DNA from: an uncultured Muribaculaceae bacterium
Lineage (GTDB): Bacteria; Bacteroidota; Bacteroidia; Bacteroidales; Muribaculaceae
Reading direction: 5' to 3'
NCBI GenBank assembly: GCA_944321715.1
Contig: CALUMJ010000002.1
Location: 1 to 64,000, forward strand
DNA length: 64,000 bases
The notes under the pieces were generated by a model, which was not told the DNA's origin, made no database searches, and saw only the letters and a program-made list of their open reading frames with translations. A program made the translations under genes and the position numbers. Below are positions 54,577 to 62,799 of this stretch, one piece after another; within the stretch, counting starts at the first letter, position 1; each line of letters begins with the position of its first letter.

Positions 54577-54816
54577 ATGGCAAATATAGAGGATTTATTA
54601 CGCTCTCTCATAGACCAGTACCGTAGCATCGACATCGTTGAAAGAGAGTTTAAGCGAATGCTTGATGAAGACTCTGAGTTGAATGATGAATACGTTACAT
54701 GGTGTGAAGAAATGGGACTTTCGGTCAAAAAAGGTTATCATGAATATATACAACAGATTTTTGAATCGGAAGACTCTATATGGGATTCTTTCATTCAATT
54801 TGAAGATGAGAATTAA
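54577..54816 (+). CDS. Small acidic protein, unknown function
   Basis: 79 residues, strongly acidic, predicted to be all helical (MANIEDLLRSLIDQYRSIDI, then VEREFKRMLDEDSELNDEYV). No signal peptide. I do not recognise a named family. A TATTTTTG box at 54542-54549 gives a leader of about 20 nt. It is 27 bp upstream of aguA and on the same strand, so probably in the same transcript. Confidence 0.65.
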   Translation: MANIEDLLRSLIDQYRSIDIVEREFKRMLDEDSELNDEYVTWCEEMGLSVKKGYHEYIQQIFESEDSIWDSFIQFEDEN

Positions 54817-54843
54817 TAATTCTTTAGATTGGAGAACGAGAAA

Positions 54844-55872
54844 ATGAACGATACTATTTTACGTTTACCTGCCGAATGGGAAGAGCAGGCAGCCATACTA
54901 ATTGCGTGGCCACATGAAGATACCGACTGGAATTACATGCTCCAAGAGGTGGAAAATTGCTACATCAAAGTAGCCGAAACGATAACATGTGACGAAGATT
55001 TGTTAATTGTTACTCCCGATGCATTAACGCTGAAAAATAAGTTGGCAAATATTGCCAACAATCGCATTCATATATTCCAAGCGCCAACAAATGACACATG
55101 GGCGCGTGATTTCGGTCCGATTTCTGTCATTAAAAATGGTATTCCAGTATTATATGATTTTATGTTCAATGCTTGGGGATTAAAGTTTCCAGCCAATTAC
55201 GACAATTTAGTAACTTCGTCATTACATAAAAGAGGTGTTTTTAAAACTGTACTCGAAAATAAATTAAATTTTATCCTTGAAGGTGGGTCATTTGAAAGTG
55301 ATGGCAATGGAACCTTACTTACGACAGCCGAATGTCTGCTGTCACCCAATCGTAATGGAGGATTGTCAAAACAGGAGATTGAAGATTACCTAATCGCTCA
55401 GTTCGGTTTGCAAAAAATCATTTGGCTAAATCACGGATTCCTGGCAGGTGATGATACCGACAGCCACATTGACACATTGGCTAGAATGTGTCCGCATAAT
55501 ATCATTGCTTATGTCAGTTGCGATGACACACAAGACGAACACTATGATGAATTGAAACTTATGGAGAAGGAACTTATGGCAACGTCAAACGCCCAAGGCA
55601 AACCTTATACACTCGTGAAATTGCCATTCCCCTCTCCTATCTATGACGAAAATGGCTTAAGGCTACCTGCAACATATGCAAATTTTCTCATAACAAACAA
55701 GCAAGTCCTTGTTCCTACATATAGCCAACCGGCAAACGATGCTTTAGCATTGAGTATTATTGAAAAAATCTTCCCTAACAGGAAAGTAACAGGCATAGAT
55801 TGCCGCCCGCTAATAAAGCAGCATGGTTCTCTCCACTGCATTACAATGCAATTAATCAAAGGAACATTTTAA
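54844..55872 (+). CDS. aguA: Agmatine deiminase
   Basis: 342 residues. It converts agmatine to N-carbamoylputrescine. Guanidine-modifying (PAD_porph) fold: LPAEWEEQAAILIAWPHEDT, NDTWARDFGPISV, LEGGSFESDGNGTLLTTAEC, the catalytic His in GDDTDSHIDTLARM, and the catalytic Cys in QHGSLHCITMQ at about residue 332. The ATG at 54844 is supported by GGAG 9 nt upstream. The next gene encodes the following step. Confidence 0.94.
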   Translation: MNDTILRLPAEWEEQAAILIAWPHEDTDWNYMLQEVENCYIKVAETITCDEDLLIVTPDALTLKNKLANIANNRIHIFQAPTNDTWARDFGPISVIKNGIPVLYDFMFNAWGLKFPANYDNLVTSSLHKRGVFKTVLENKLNFILEGGSFESDGNGTLLTTAECLLSPNRNGGLSKQEIEDYLIAQFGLQKIIWLNHGFLAGDDTDSHIDTLARMCPHNIIAYVSCDDTQDEHYDELKLMEKELMATSNAQGKPYTLVKLPFPSPIYDENGLRLPATYANFLITNKQVLVPTYSQPANDALALSIIEKIFPNRKVTGIDCRPLIKQHGSLHCITMQLIKGTF

Positions 55873-55886
55873 ATAACAATTAGATT

Positions 55887-56774
55887 ATGGTAAATAATAT
55901 CAAGATAGGTATAATCCAACAAAACAATACTGATTCTGTCACTGATAATAGGCACAAGTTAATTGAAAAGATTAAATCTTTGGCCAATAATGGCGCAGAA
56001 TTAATCGTACTTCAGGAGTTACATGATTCATTATATTTCTGCCAGACCGAAGATATTTCGTGTTTTGACCTGGCTTGCACTATTCCTGGACCCGAAATTG
56101 ATGAATATGCTTCAACCGCAAGAGAAGCAGGGATTGTATTGGTAACATCTATGTTTGAAAAAAGAGCAGCCGGACTATACCACAACACAGCTGTTGTTTT
56201 TGATAAAGATGGAAGCATAGCCGGGAAATACCGCAAAATGCACATTCCCGACGACCCTGCTTATTACGAAAAATTTTATTTTACGCCAGGCGATTTGGGA
56301 TTCTCACCTATCGACACTTCTATTGGGCGACTGGGAGTGCTTGTTTGCTGGGACCAGTGGTACCCCGAAGCTGCTCGCCTCATGGCAATGAAGGGTGCTG
56401 AAATTCTAATATATCCTACTGCAATCGGTTGGGAAAGTACCGATACCGACGATGAAAAACAACGACAACGTTGTGCCTGGCAAATTTCGCAGCGTGCCCA
56501 TGCTGTTGCGAATGGTCTGCCAGTAGTGGCGGTAAATCGTGTCGGTTTTGAATCCGATAAATCTGGGCATACCGCAGGAATTACATTTTGGGGAGGCAGT
56601 TTCGTCGCTGGACCTCAAGGCGAATTGTTATATGAGGCTCCAAGCGATAAAGAAATAGAGATGATTGTTGATGTGGATATGGCTCGAAGTGAACATGTCA
56701 GGCGATGGTGGCCTTTTTTGCGTGACCGTCGCATAGATGCTTATCAAGATTTAACAAAACGCTACATTGACTAA
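55887..56774 (+). CDS. aguB: N-carbamoylputrescine amidase
   Basis: 295 residues. Nitrilase-superfamily enzyme that hydrolyses N-carbamoylputrescine to putrescine, CO2 and ammonia. The Glu-Lys-Cys triad is visible: ELIVLQELHDSLYFCQ (Glu), YRKMHIPDDPAYYEKFYF (Lys), and RLGVLVCWDQWYPEAARLMA (Cys, about residue 154). The pair aguA-aguB makes polyamine from agmatine. It overlaps the CYTH gene by one base. Confidence 0.95.
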   Translation: MVNNIKIGIIQQNNTDSVTDNRHKLIEKIKSLANNGAELIVLQELHDSLYFCQTEDISCFDLACTIPGPEIDEYASTAREAGIVLVTSMFEKRAAGLYHNTAVVFDKDGSIAGKYRKMHIPDDPAYYEKFYFTPGDLGFSPIDTSIGRLGVLVCWDQWYPEAARLMAMKGAEILIYPTAIGWESTDTDDEKQRQRCAWQISQRAHAVANGLPVVAVNRVGFESDKSGHTAGITFWGGSFVAGPQGELLYEAPSDKEIEMIVDVDMARSEHVRRWWPFLRDRRIDAYQDLTKRYID

Positions 56775-57241
56775 TGTCTATGGGAAAAGAAATCGAGCAT
56801 AAATATCTTGTCAACGACAATTCATTCATAGCTCTTGCGACAAATTGCTTCGATATTAAGCAGGGGTATATATGTCGTGAAAAGCATCGCACTGTGCGAA
56901 TACGAATCAAGGGAAGTGAAGCATTCATTACAATAAAAGGAATCACCACAGGCGACACTCGTGCCGAATTTGAATATCCTATTCCAATACAAGACGCACT
57001 GATATTACTCGACACATTATGCAGCAAACCCATTATCGAAAAGAAAAGGTATATTGTTAATTACCACTGCAACACATGGGAAATTGATGTATTTGGCGGA
57101 GGCCTTGCCGGACTTGTAGTGGCCGAAATTGAAATTCCCACGAGCGATTATAAATATGACATTCCTCCCTTCGTCGGGAAGAATGTCACCAATAACCCTC
57201 GTTATTATAATGCAAATTTGGTAGAAGGATTGCCCGAATAG
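56774..57241 (+). CDS. CYTH domain protein (triphosphate tunnel metalloenzyme)
   Basis: 155 residues, the size of minimal bacterial CYTH proteins. The signature ExExK is seen in GKEIEHKYLVN. Further basic and acidic tunnel strands are RTVRIRIKGSEAFITIKGI, RAEFEYPIP, KKRYIVNYHCNTWEIDVFGG and VVAEIEIPTSD. Members hydrolyse inorganic triphosphate or nucleotide triphosphates; the substrate here is unknown. It abuts the convergent rlmD gene without a gap. Confidence 0.9.
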   Translation: MSMGKEIEHKYLVNDNSFIALATNCFDIKQGYICREKHRTVRIRIKGSEAFITIKGITTGDTRAEFEYPIPIQDALILLDTLCSKPIIEKKRYIVNYHCNTWEIDVFGGGLAGLVVAEIEIPTSDYKYDIPPFVGKNVTNNPRYYNANLVEGLPE

Positions 57242-58648
57242 TCATTTACGGACTAACACAACCACGTTCTCGACATGTTGCGTGTGAGGGAACATATCAA
57301 CTGGTTGAACCTCCACTACCTTATACTTTGCATCGAGCAATGCTATGTCGCGAGCTTGCGTTGCAGGATTGCAACTAACATATACTATCCTTGCTGGCGC
57401 AGCGTTTAGTATCACGTCCACGACGTCTTGATGCATACCTGCACGAGGCGGGTCTATTATCATAACATCGGGAACACCATGCTCGGTAATGAAATCATCA
57501 GTCAATACATCTTTCATATCGCCAGCGTAGAACTGGGTGTTGGTAATTCCATTTGTCAGCGAATTAAGCTTTGCATCTTCTATGGCATCTGCCACATATT
57601 CAATGCCTATTACTCGACTCGCATCATGTGCTACAAAATTGGCAATGGTTCCCGTTCCTGTATATAAGTCATATACAAGTTCATGCCCTGTGAGTTCGGC
57701 CATTCGTCTTGCAACCTTATATAATTCGTATGCTTGCCTTGAATTTGTTTGATAAAACGATTTAGGTCCAACCCTAAATTTCAGATTTCCCATCTGCTCG
57801 ACAATATACTCACGTCCATAGAACAATATCACTTCTTGGTCGGTGATTGTGTCATTTACCTTACGGTTTATCACATACATCAAAGAAGTAATTTCAGGGA
57901 AATTCATTTGTACGGCACTAAGCATCGACTTGATTTTAATCTCATCATCTTCTCCAAAGACAACAATTAGCATCAACTCTCCTGTAGTTGCGGTTCTGAT
58001 TATAATGTTACGCATAAGACCTTTTTGTTGCCTTATGTCATAAAAATCATATTCATTGTTTACCGCAAATGAACGTATGAACAACCTTATACGGTCTGAT
58101 ATATCTGCCTGTAAATGACATTCTTTTATATCAAGCACTTTGTCAAATGCTCCCGGGATGTGAAATCCAAGCGCACGACGGTCGTCAAACGTTTCTCCGC
58201 TGTTCATTTGTTCAAATGTCAGCCAGCATTTATTTGAGAATGTGAACTCCAATTTATTTCGATAACGTTCAGTATCGGCAGAACCTAATATTGCATTAAT
58301 CGCAGGCAATTCAACTTTAGCTATACGTTGCAGCGCATCCTCTACTTGTTGCTGCTTGCATTCAAGTTGATAATAGTAAGGGAGATGCTGCCATTTACAC
58401 CCTCCACATACGCCGAAGTGTGAGCAAAACGGCGACACACGCATTGGCGAAGGTTCAATCATTTTAGTTATATGCCCTTCACCATAATTTTTTTTCTTTT
58501 TATCGAGTTTTATATTGACAATATCGCCTGGGGCTCCATAAGGAACAAACACGACCATATCTTCAATTCGGGCAATACTTTTTCCCTCAGCGGCCACAGC
58601 ACTGATAGTTACGCCTTCATACTCAGGCAGTATTTTCTTCTTAGCCAT
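57242..58648 (-). CDS. rlmD: 23S rRNA (uracil-C5)-methyltransferase, RlmD/RumA family
   Basis: 468 residues. N-terminal TRAM domain (KKKILPEYEGVTISAVAAEG), a [4Fe-4S] cluster site (FCSHFGVCGGCKWQHL), then the SAM-dependent methyltransferase domain: VYDLYTGTGTIANFVAH, VMIIDPPRAGMHQDVVDVIL and the catalytic Cys in RIVYVSCNPATQARDIALL. The family methylates U1939 (or U747) of 23S rRNA; the position cannot be told from sequence. tatC lies 9 bp upstream on the same strand. Confidence 0.92.
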   Translation of the reverse strand: MAKKKILPEYEGVTISAVAAEGKSIARIEDMVVFVPYGAPGDIVNIKLDKKKKNYGEGHITKMIEPSPMRVSPFCSHFGVCGGCKWQHLPYYYQLECKQQQVEDALQRIAKVELPAINAILGSADTERYRNKLEFTFSNKCWLTFEQMNSGETFDDRRALGFHIPGAFDKVLDIKECHLQADISDRIRLFIRSFAVNNEYDFYDIRQQKGLMRNIIIRTATTGELMLIVVFGEDDEIKIKSMLSAVQMNFPEITSLMYVINRKVNDTITDQEVILFYGREYIVEQMGNLKFRVGPKSFYQTNSRQAYELYKVARRMAELTGHELVYDLYTGTGTIANFVAHDASRVIGIEYVADAIEDAKLNSLTNGITNTQFYAGDMKDVLTDDFITEHGVPDVMIIDPPRAGMHQDVVDVILNAAPARIVYVSCNPATQARDIALLDAKYKVVEVQPVDMFPHTQHVENVVVLVRK

Positions 58649-58657
58649 ACAAATAAA

Positions 58658-59479
58658 TTATGCAGCCTCTTCGGCTTCTTTTTGGGGTTTAACAAATAAT
58701 GCGCTTAACTCATAAAGCATATACAATGGTAAAAACACTATTGCCAACGTAAATGGGTCGCTTGTGGGCGTTATCACTGCAGCAGCTATCAATAATACCA
58801 CGATTGCATGTTTTCGGTAACGACTGAAAAAGCCGCGATACAGAATGCCTGCTGCGCCCAAAGCCCAAGCTAACAATGGCATTTCAAACACGATTCCCAA
58901 TATGAATATCATCATCAGAAATGTATCCATATACGAATCAAGCGACACTTGATTCGGGATAAGAGCACTCAATTGATAATCGGCAAGAAAGCGCAATGTT
59001 ATGGGAAATATGAGCAAGTAGCCTATTGCTATACCAATAAAAAACATTACACTTCCAAAAACAAATGCTTTACGCACACCTCTTATCTCGTTTTCATACA
59101 ATGCTGGTCTGATAAACCCCCATATAAAGTATAATATAATGGGGAATGAAAATACCAAAGCAAGCCAAAAAGACGAACTCATGTGTACGAATAATTGCGA
59201 TGCCAATTGAATATTTATCAAATGTACTTCATAACCATCGGCAATGAATTGCGGCAAAAATGGGAATGACGAAGTTACATCCTGGAAAAACTGGTACAAC
59301 CAAAAATCGCCTCGGCATGGTGCCAATATCACCTTGTCGAAAATCGTTGGCATGAATATGAAAAAAATAACCGTAAACAATATTACTACGGTTATAATTT
59401 TAAACAACACTTTACGCAAGACATCAAGATGCCCCCAAAATGTCATTTCTTCTTGTTGTTGCAACCTTTGCGTCGACAA
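58658..59479 (-). CDS. tatC: Sec-independent protein translocase TatC
   Basis: 273 residues with six spans. The N-terminal EEMTFWGHLDVLRKVLFKII holds the conserved Glu-x-x-x-x-H-L-x-x-L-R pattern that recognises twin-arginine signals. The region IRPALYENEIRGVRKAFVFG contains the second conserved segment, with the E in the first periplasmic or cytoplasmic loop. It exports folded proteins such as the Tat-signalled AKR at 42478. It follows tatA by 18 bp. Confidence 0.95.
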   Translation of the reverse strand: MSTQRLQQQEEMTFWGHLDVLRKVLFKIITVVILFTVIFFIFMPTIFDKVILAPCRGDFWLYQFFQDVTSSFPFLPQFIADGYEVHLINIQLASQLFVHMSSSFWLALVFSFPIILYFIWGFIRPALYENEIRGVRKAFVFGSVMFFIGIAIGYLLIFPITLRFLADYQLSALIPNQVSLDSYMDTFLMMIFILGIVFEMPLLAWALGAAGILYRGFFSRYRKHAIVVLLIAAAVITPTSDPFTLAIVFLPLYMLYELSALFVKPQKEAEEAA

Positions 59480-59497
59480 TACCCTGATTATTACAAA

Positions 59498-59737
59498 TTA
59501 TTTATTTGTATTTGAAGCCTCAGCTCCTTTATTTGAAGAATTGTCCACTGGTTTGTTGATTTCATCAGTGACTTCATTCATTCCCTCTTTAAAGTTCTTG
59601 AGACCTTTCCCCAACCCTCTCATAAGCTCAGGTATTTTCTTGCCACCAAACAATAGCAATATTACTCCAGCTATGATTAACAATTCAGTACCGCCTAAAT
59701 TCAGGAATAAAGGAATTAAACCTAATACGCTTGTCAT
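59498..59737 (-). CDS. tatA: Sec-independent protein translocase TatA/TatE
   Basis: 79 residues: a single N-terminal span and an amphipathic helix. [20 protein letters not shown] and [20 protein letters not shown] are the family signatures. The tail is charged and Asn/Ser-rich. No tatB is seen nearby, so this looks like a two-component TatAC system. TATATTTG at 59777-59784 on the minus strand is a likely -7 box. Confidence 0.94.
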   Translation of the reverse strand: MTSVLGLIPLFLNLGGTELLIIAGVILLLFGGKKIPELMRGLGKGLKNFKEGMNEVTDEINKPVDNSSNKGAEASNTNK

Positions 59738-59829
59738 AATAAAATGAGTATGTTGATTGTGTAATTAATTATATTGCAAATATATGTGTTTTTCTGCCAA
59801 TATAATTATTATATGCCGTTAAAAATATT

Positions 59830-59837
59830 TACCTTTG
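59830..59837 (+). promoter_or_regulatory. -7 box of the fabD promoter
   Basis: TACCTTTG matches TAnnTTTG; the fabD ATG is 39 bp downstream. No exact -33 TTTG. Confidence 0.5.
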
Positions 59838-59875
59838 CATCAATATTATATTCACTCTAACATAAATTTTTGAAT

Positions 59876-60754
59876 ATGAAAGCATTTGTATTCCCCGGCC
59901 AGGGGGCACAATTTGTGGGAATGGGGAAAGAGCTGTATGAGCAGAATGCTCTTGCCCACGATTTATTTGAAAAAGCCAACGAAATACTGGGGTTCCGCAT
60001 TACTGATATTATGTTCTCGGGAACCGAAGACGAATTAAAACAAACTAAGGTTACTCAACCTGCCATCTTCTTGCATTCTGTGATATTGGCAAAAACTCTC
60101 GGTGATGACTTCAAACCCGACATGGTAGCCGGACATTCACTGGGCGAATTCTCCGCACTTGTTGCAGCAGGAGCTTTGTCGTTTGAAGATGGATTGAAAC
60201 TTGTTGCCACTCGCGCACGAGCAATGCAAAAGGCTTGCGAAGTCACACCTTCAACCATGGCTGCCGTATTGGCTTTACCGAACGAAAAAGTTGAAGAAAT
60301 TTGTGCTTCGATTGACGACATTGTTGCTCCAGCCAACTACAATTGCCCTGGACAAGTCGTTATCTCGGGTACTGTCACAGGTGTTGATGCCGCCTGCCCA
60401 AAGATGCTTGAAGCCGGTGCAAAGCGTGCCCTCAAACTGAAAGTCGGCGGTGCATTCCATTCGCCACTTATGCAACCCGCACACGATGAATTGGCTCAAG
60501 CAATCAATACAGCCGACTTCCACACTCCTGTATGCCCTGTTTACCAAAACGTTGACGCACTCCCCCACACCGACCCAGTTGAAATAAAGAATAATTTAAT
60601 CGCACAATTGACCGCCCCGGTAAAATGGACTCAAATCATTCAAAACATGGTCAAAGACGGACTTACCGAAGTCGTAGAACTGGGGCCAGGCGCAGTGCTG
60701 CAAGGTTTGGTTAAGAAAATCGATTCTTCTGTAGCTACTTCTGGCAAACAATAA
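59876..60754 (+). CDS. fabD: Malonyl-CoA:ACP transacylase
   Basis: 292 residues. It loads malonate onto acyl carrier protein for fatty acid synthesis. KAFVFPGQGAQFVGMGKELY at the N-terminus, the nucleophile in VAGHSLGEFSALVAAGALS (Ser88), the Arg in ARAMQKA, and the catalytic His in KVGGAFHSPLMQPA. The ATG at 59876 is preferred over a TTG two codons upstream. Monocistronic, ending in a terminator. Confidence 0.96.
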   Translation: MKAFVFPGQGAQFVGMGKELYEQNALAHDLFEKANEILGFRITDIMFSGTEDELKQTKVTQPAIFLHSVILAKTLGDDFKPDMVAGHSLGEFSALVAAGALSFEDGLKLVATRARAMQKACEVTPSTMAAVLALPNEKVEEICASIDDIVAPANYNCPGQVVISGTVTGVDAACPKMLEAGAKRALKLKVGGAFHSPLMQPAHDELAQAINTADFHTPVCPVYQNVDALPHTDPVEIKNNLIAQLTAPVKWTQIIQNMVKDGLTEVVELGPGAVLQGLVKKIDSSVATSGKQ

Positions 60755-60776
60755 ACCAAATCATCAAAATAAATGA

Positions 60777-60811
60777 AGAGGCTGTGTCAAAAACGACATA
60801 GCCTCTTTTTT
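60777..60811. terminator. Terminator between fabD and the PHP phosphatase
   Basis: AGAGGCTGTGTC and GACATAGCCTCT pair around a short A-rich loop, followed on the plus strand by six or seven T. It overlaps the 3' end of the convergent gene by two bases. Confidence 0.8.
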
Positions 60812-61622
60812 ACAACCCGAGGAACCGCATTGCTTCCATTCGGCCTGAATTTATAAGATGTGGATAATGGGCATCGGAATTTATCAGAAGTGTTGCTCCA
60901 CTTTTTTTCAGCATATCGAAATAGCGCAAATCTGGGAAAAAACGATTATGCTCGACATAGGCCTTGGTATTCACTTCAATAATAAGATTATTATCCATTA
61001 TCGCATCAAACAATCGCATAAATAATCGTTCATACCATTCTTCGTCCTCAATACCTGGTTGAAACTGATTTGCATTATACCCTATTTTGTCGAAATGACC
61101 TATTATGTCAAACCCACCAGTTTCTACCATTTCAATTGATTGTGCATAAAAACTTTCGACGACCGCTCTTATGTCATTATTAAAATATAACTCCATCCTC
61201 TGCTTGAACGCAGGATAACGGCCATCTATGTCGATATACAAACTGTTGTCGGTGAACGCTGGAATAAAATGGACTGAACTAATGCGATAATCTAACGGTA
61301 AGCTATCAAAGTATTTATTTGTTGCCCCCCATTGTTCTCCTATATAATCTATTTCCATTGATAAATATAGGTTAATTCTATCGCCGTATTTGTCACAAAG
61401 CCTACGGTATTCGGCAACATATTCTTCGACTGAATCAAAACTTATGTTGCACGGCGATGCAAAAGGTATTGGCGAATGTGGGCTAAACCCATAATCGGTA
61501 AAACCTGCCTCTATGGCTGCCTTTACAAAATCTTCCATTGGGGCACGCCCATCACAAAATTGTGTATGGGAATGAAAATTATATAATTTGCTTTTTTGGA
61601 CTATATGGTTAAAATCCATCAT
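60810..61622 (-). CDS. PHP-domain histidinol-phosphatase-like protein
   Basis: 270 residues. PHP metal-dependent phosphoesterase fold: YNFHSHTQFCDGRAPMEDFV, YGFSPHSPIPF, LSMEIDYIGEQWG, FDIIGHFDKIGYN and LLINSDAHYPHLINSG supply the His and Asp ligands in the HisK-type order. HisK hydrolyses histidinol phosphate; other PHP phosphatases are possible. Two neighbouring ATGs (61622, 61619) are equivalent starts. It is a single gene unit between a terminator and a palindromic repeat. Confidence 0.85.
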   Translation of the reverse strand: MMDFNHIVQKSKLYNFHSHTQFCDGRAPMEDFVKAAIEAGFTDYGFSPHSPIPFASPCNISFDSVEEYVAEYRRLCDKYGDRINLYLSMEIDYIGEQWGATNKYFDSLPLDYRISSVHFIPAFTDNSLYIDIDGRYPAFKQRMELYFNNDIRAVVESFYAQSIEMVETGGFDIIGHFDKIGYNANQFQPGIEDEEWYERLFMRLFDAIMDNNLIIEVNTKAYVEHNRFFPDLRYFDMLKKSGATLLINSDAHYPHLINSGRMEAMRFLGL

Positions 61623-61655
61623 AAACGATTCTTGCTATCTATAGTTTCGTTCAGG

Positions 61656-61790
61656 TTGCGTCAAAATTAAAATCACAATCTCTTGTAGGAACATACGGTT
61701 CCTTCATCCGTGTGTCCGCATGACCAATAAACTGTTATGCATCAGCGCAACGGACACACGAAACGTGGACCTACAACATTATTTTGACAC
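61656..61790. repeat. Nested palindromic repeat element (MITE-like)
   Basis: Three nested inverted pairs share one centre: GTCAAAAT / ATTTTGAC at the outside, GTAGG / CCTAC inside, and CGTGTGTCCG (61709-61718) / CGGACACACG (61751-61760) inside that. The whole element is about 135 bp and fills the gap between the PHP gene and floA. It has no open frame. Elements with CGTGTGTCCG arms are, from memory, repeated between genes in many Bacteroidales genomes. Confidence 0.55.
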
Positions 61791-61808
61791 AGTCAAACAC
61801 TTGCTATT

Positions 61809-62792
61809 TTATTTCCCTTGCGAAGTTGTGGGTTTTGCAATAGCTTCGCGCATAGTGGTGTCAGCTTCGATATTCTTCATTCGATAATAATCCATTATGC
61901 CTAAATTGCCACTACGGAATGCCTCGGCCATTGCTTTGGGAACTTCGGCCTCGGCTTCTATAACTTTTGCTTTTGCTTCTTGAGCCTTAGCTTTCATCTC
62001 TTGTTCAAGAGCTATTGCCATTGCCCTGCGTTCTTCAGCTTTAGCTTGAGCTATATTCTTATCGGCTTGAGCCTGGTCCATTTGCAGCATTGCGCCAATA
62101 TTTTTGCCTATATCAATATCGGCAATGTCAATTGACAATATTTCAAATGCTGTTCCCGAATCCAAGCCTTTCTTTAATACTAATTTTGATATAGAATCGG
62201 GGTTTTCCAAAACTTGTTTATGGCTTTCGGACGAACCTATTGACGAAACTATTCCCTCCCCTACACGAGCCAAAACAGTATCTTCACCAGCACCACCTAC
62301 CAATTGGCGGATATTTGCTCTTACTGTAACACGGGCTTTTGTTATCAACTGAATGCCATCCTTTGCGACCGCAGTAACAGGAGGCGTATCAATGACTTTG
62401 GGGTTTACCGACATTTGTACAGCTTGAAAAACATCTCGTCCGGCAAGGTCGATTGCTGTCGCCATTTTGAATCCGAGGTCGATATTGGCTTTAGCAGCAG
62501 ACACCAATGCATGTACCACTTTTTCAACATTACCACCTGCAAGATAATGCGCCTCAAGGTCATCGCGGTTTACATCACTCAACCCAGCTTTATGAGCCTC
62601 AATCATTGCTCGTACAATGACATTAGCTGGCACTTTTCTTATGCGCATTAAAAACAGTTGAATTAATGAGATTTTAACGCCCGACACTCTTGCCGATATC
62701 CATAGGAAAAAAGGAACGTAATAAAAGAATATGCCTAACACTACCAATATAAGCAGTGCTACCAAAATTAAAGTTACTTCCATTCCAAACAT
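61809..62792 (-). CDS. floA: Flotillin-like protein FloA
   Basis: 327 residues. Membrane-scaffold SPFH protein that organises functional membrane microdomains. A hydrophobic hairpin at the N-terminus ([20 protein letters not shown]), the SPFH domain ([40 protein letters not shown]), then an Ala/Glu/Lys-rich coiled coil ([40 protein letters not shown]) as in FloA/YqfA. It follows the PD40 gene by 7 bp, so the two form an operon. Confidence 0.94.
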   Translation of the reverse strand: MFGMEVTLILVALLILVVLGIFFYYVPFFLWISARVSGVKISLIQLFLMRIRKVPANVIVRAMIEAHKAGLSDVNRDDLEAHYLAGGNVEKVVHALVSAAKANIDLGFKMATAIDLAGRDVFQAVQMSVNPKVIDTPPVTAVAKDGIQLITKARVTVRANIRQLVGGAGEDTVLARVGEGIVSSIGSSESHKQVLENPDSISKLVLKKGLDSGTAFEILSIDIADIDIGKNIGAMLQMDQAQADKNIAQAKAEERRAMAIALEQEMKAKAQEAKAKVIEAEAEVPKAMAEAFRSGNLGIMDYYRMKNIEADTTMREAIAKPTTSQGK

Positions 62793-62799
62793 AATATTT

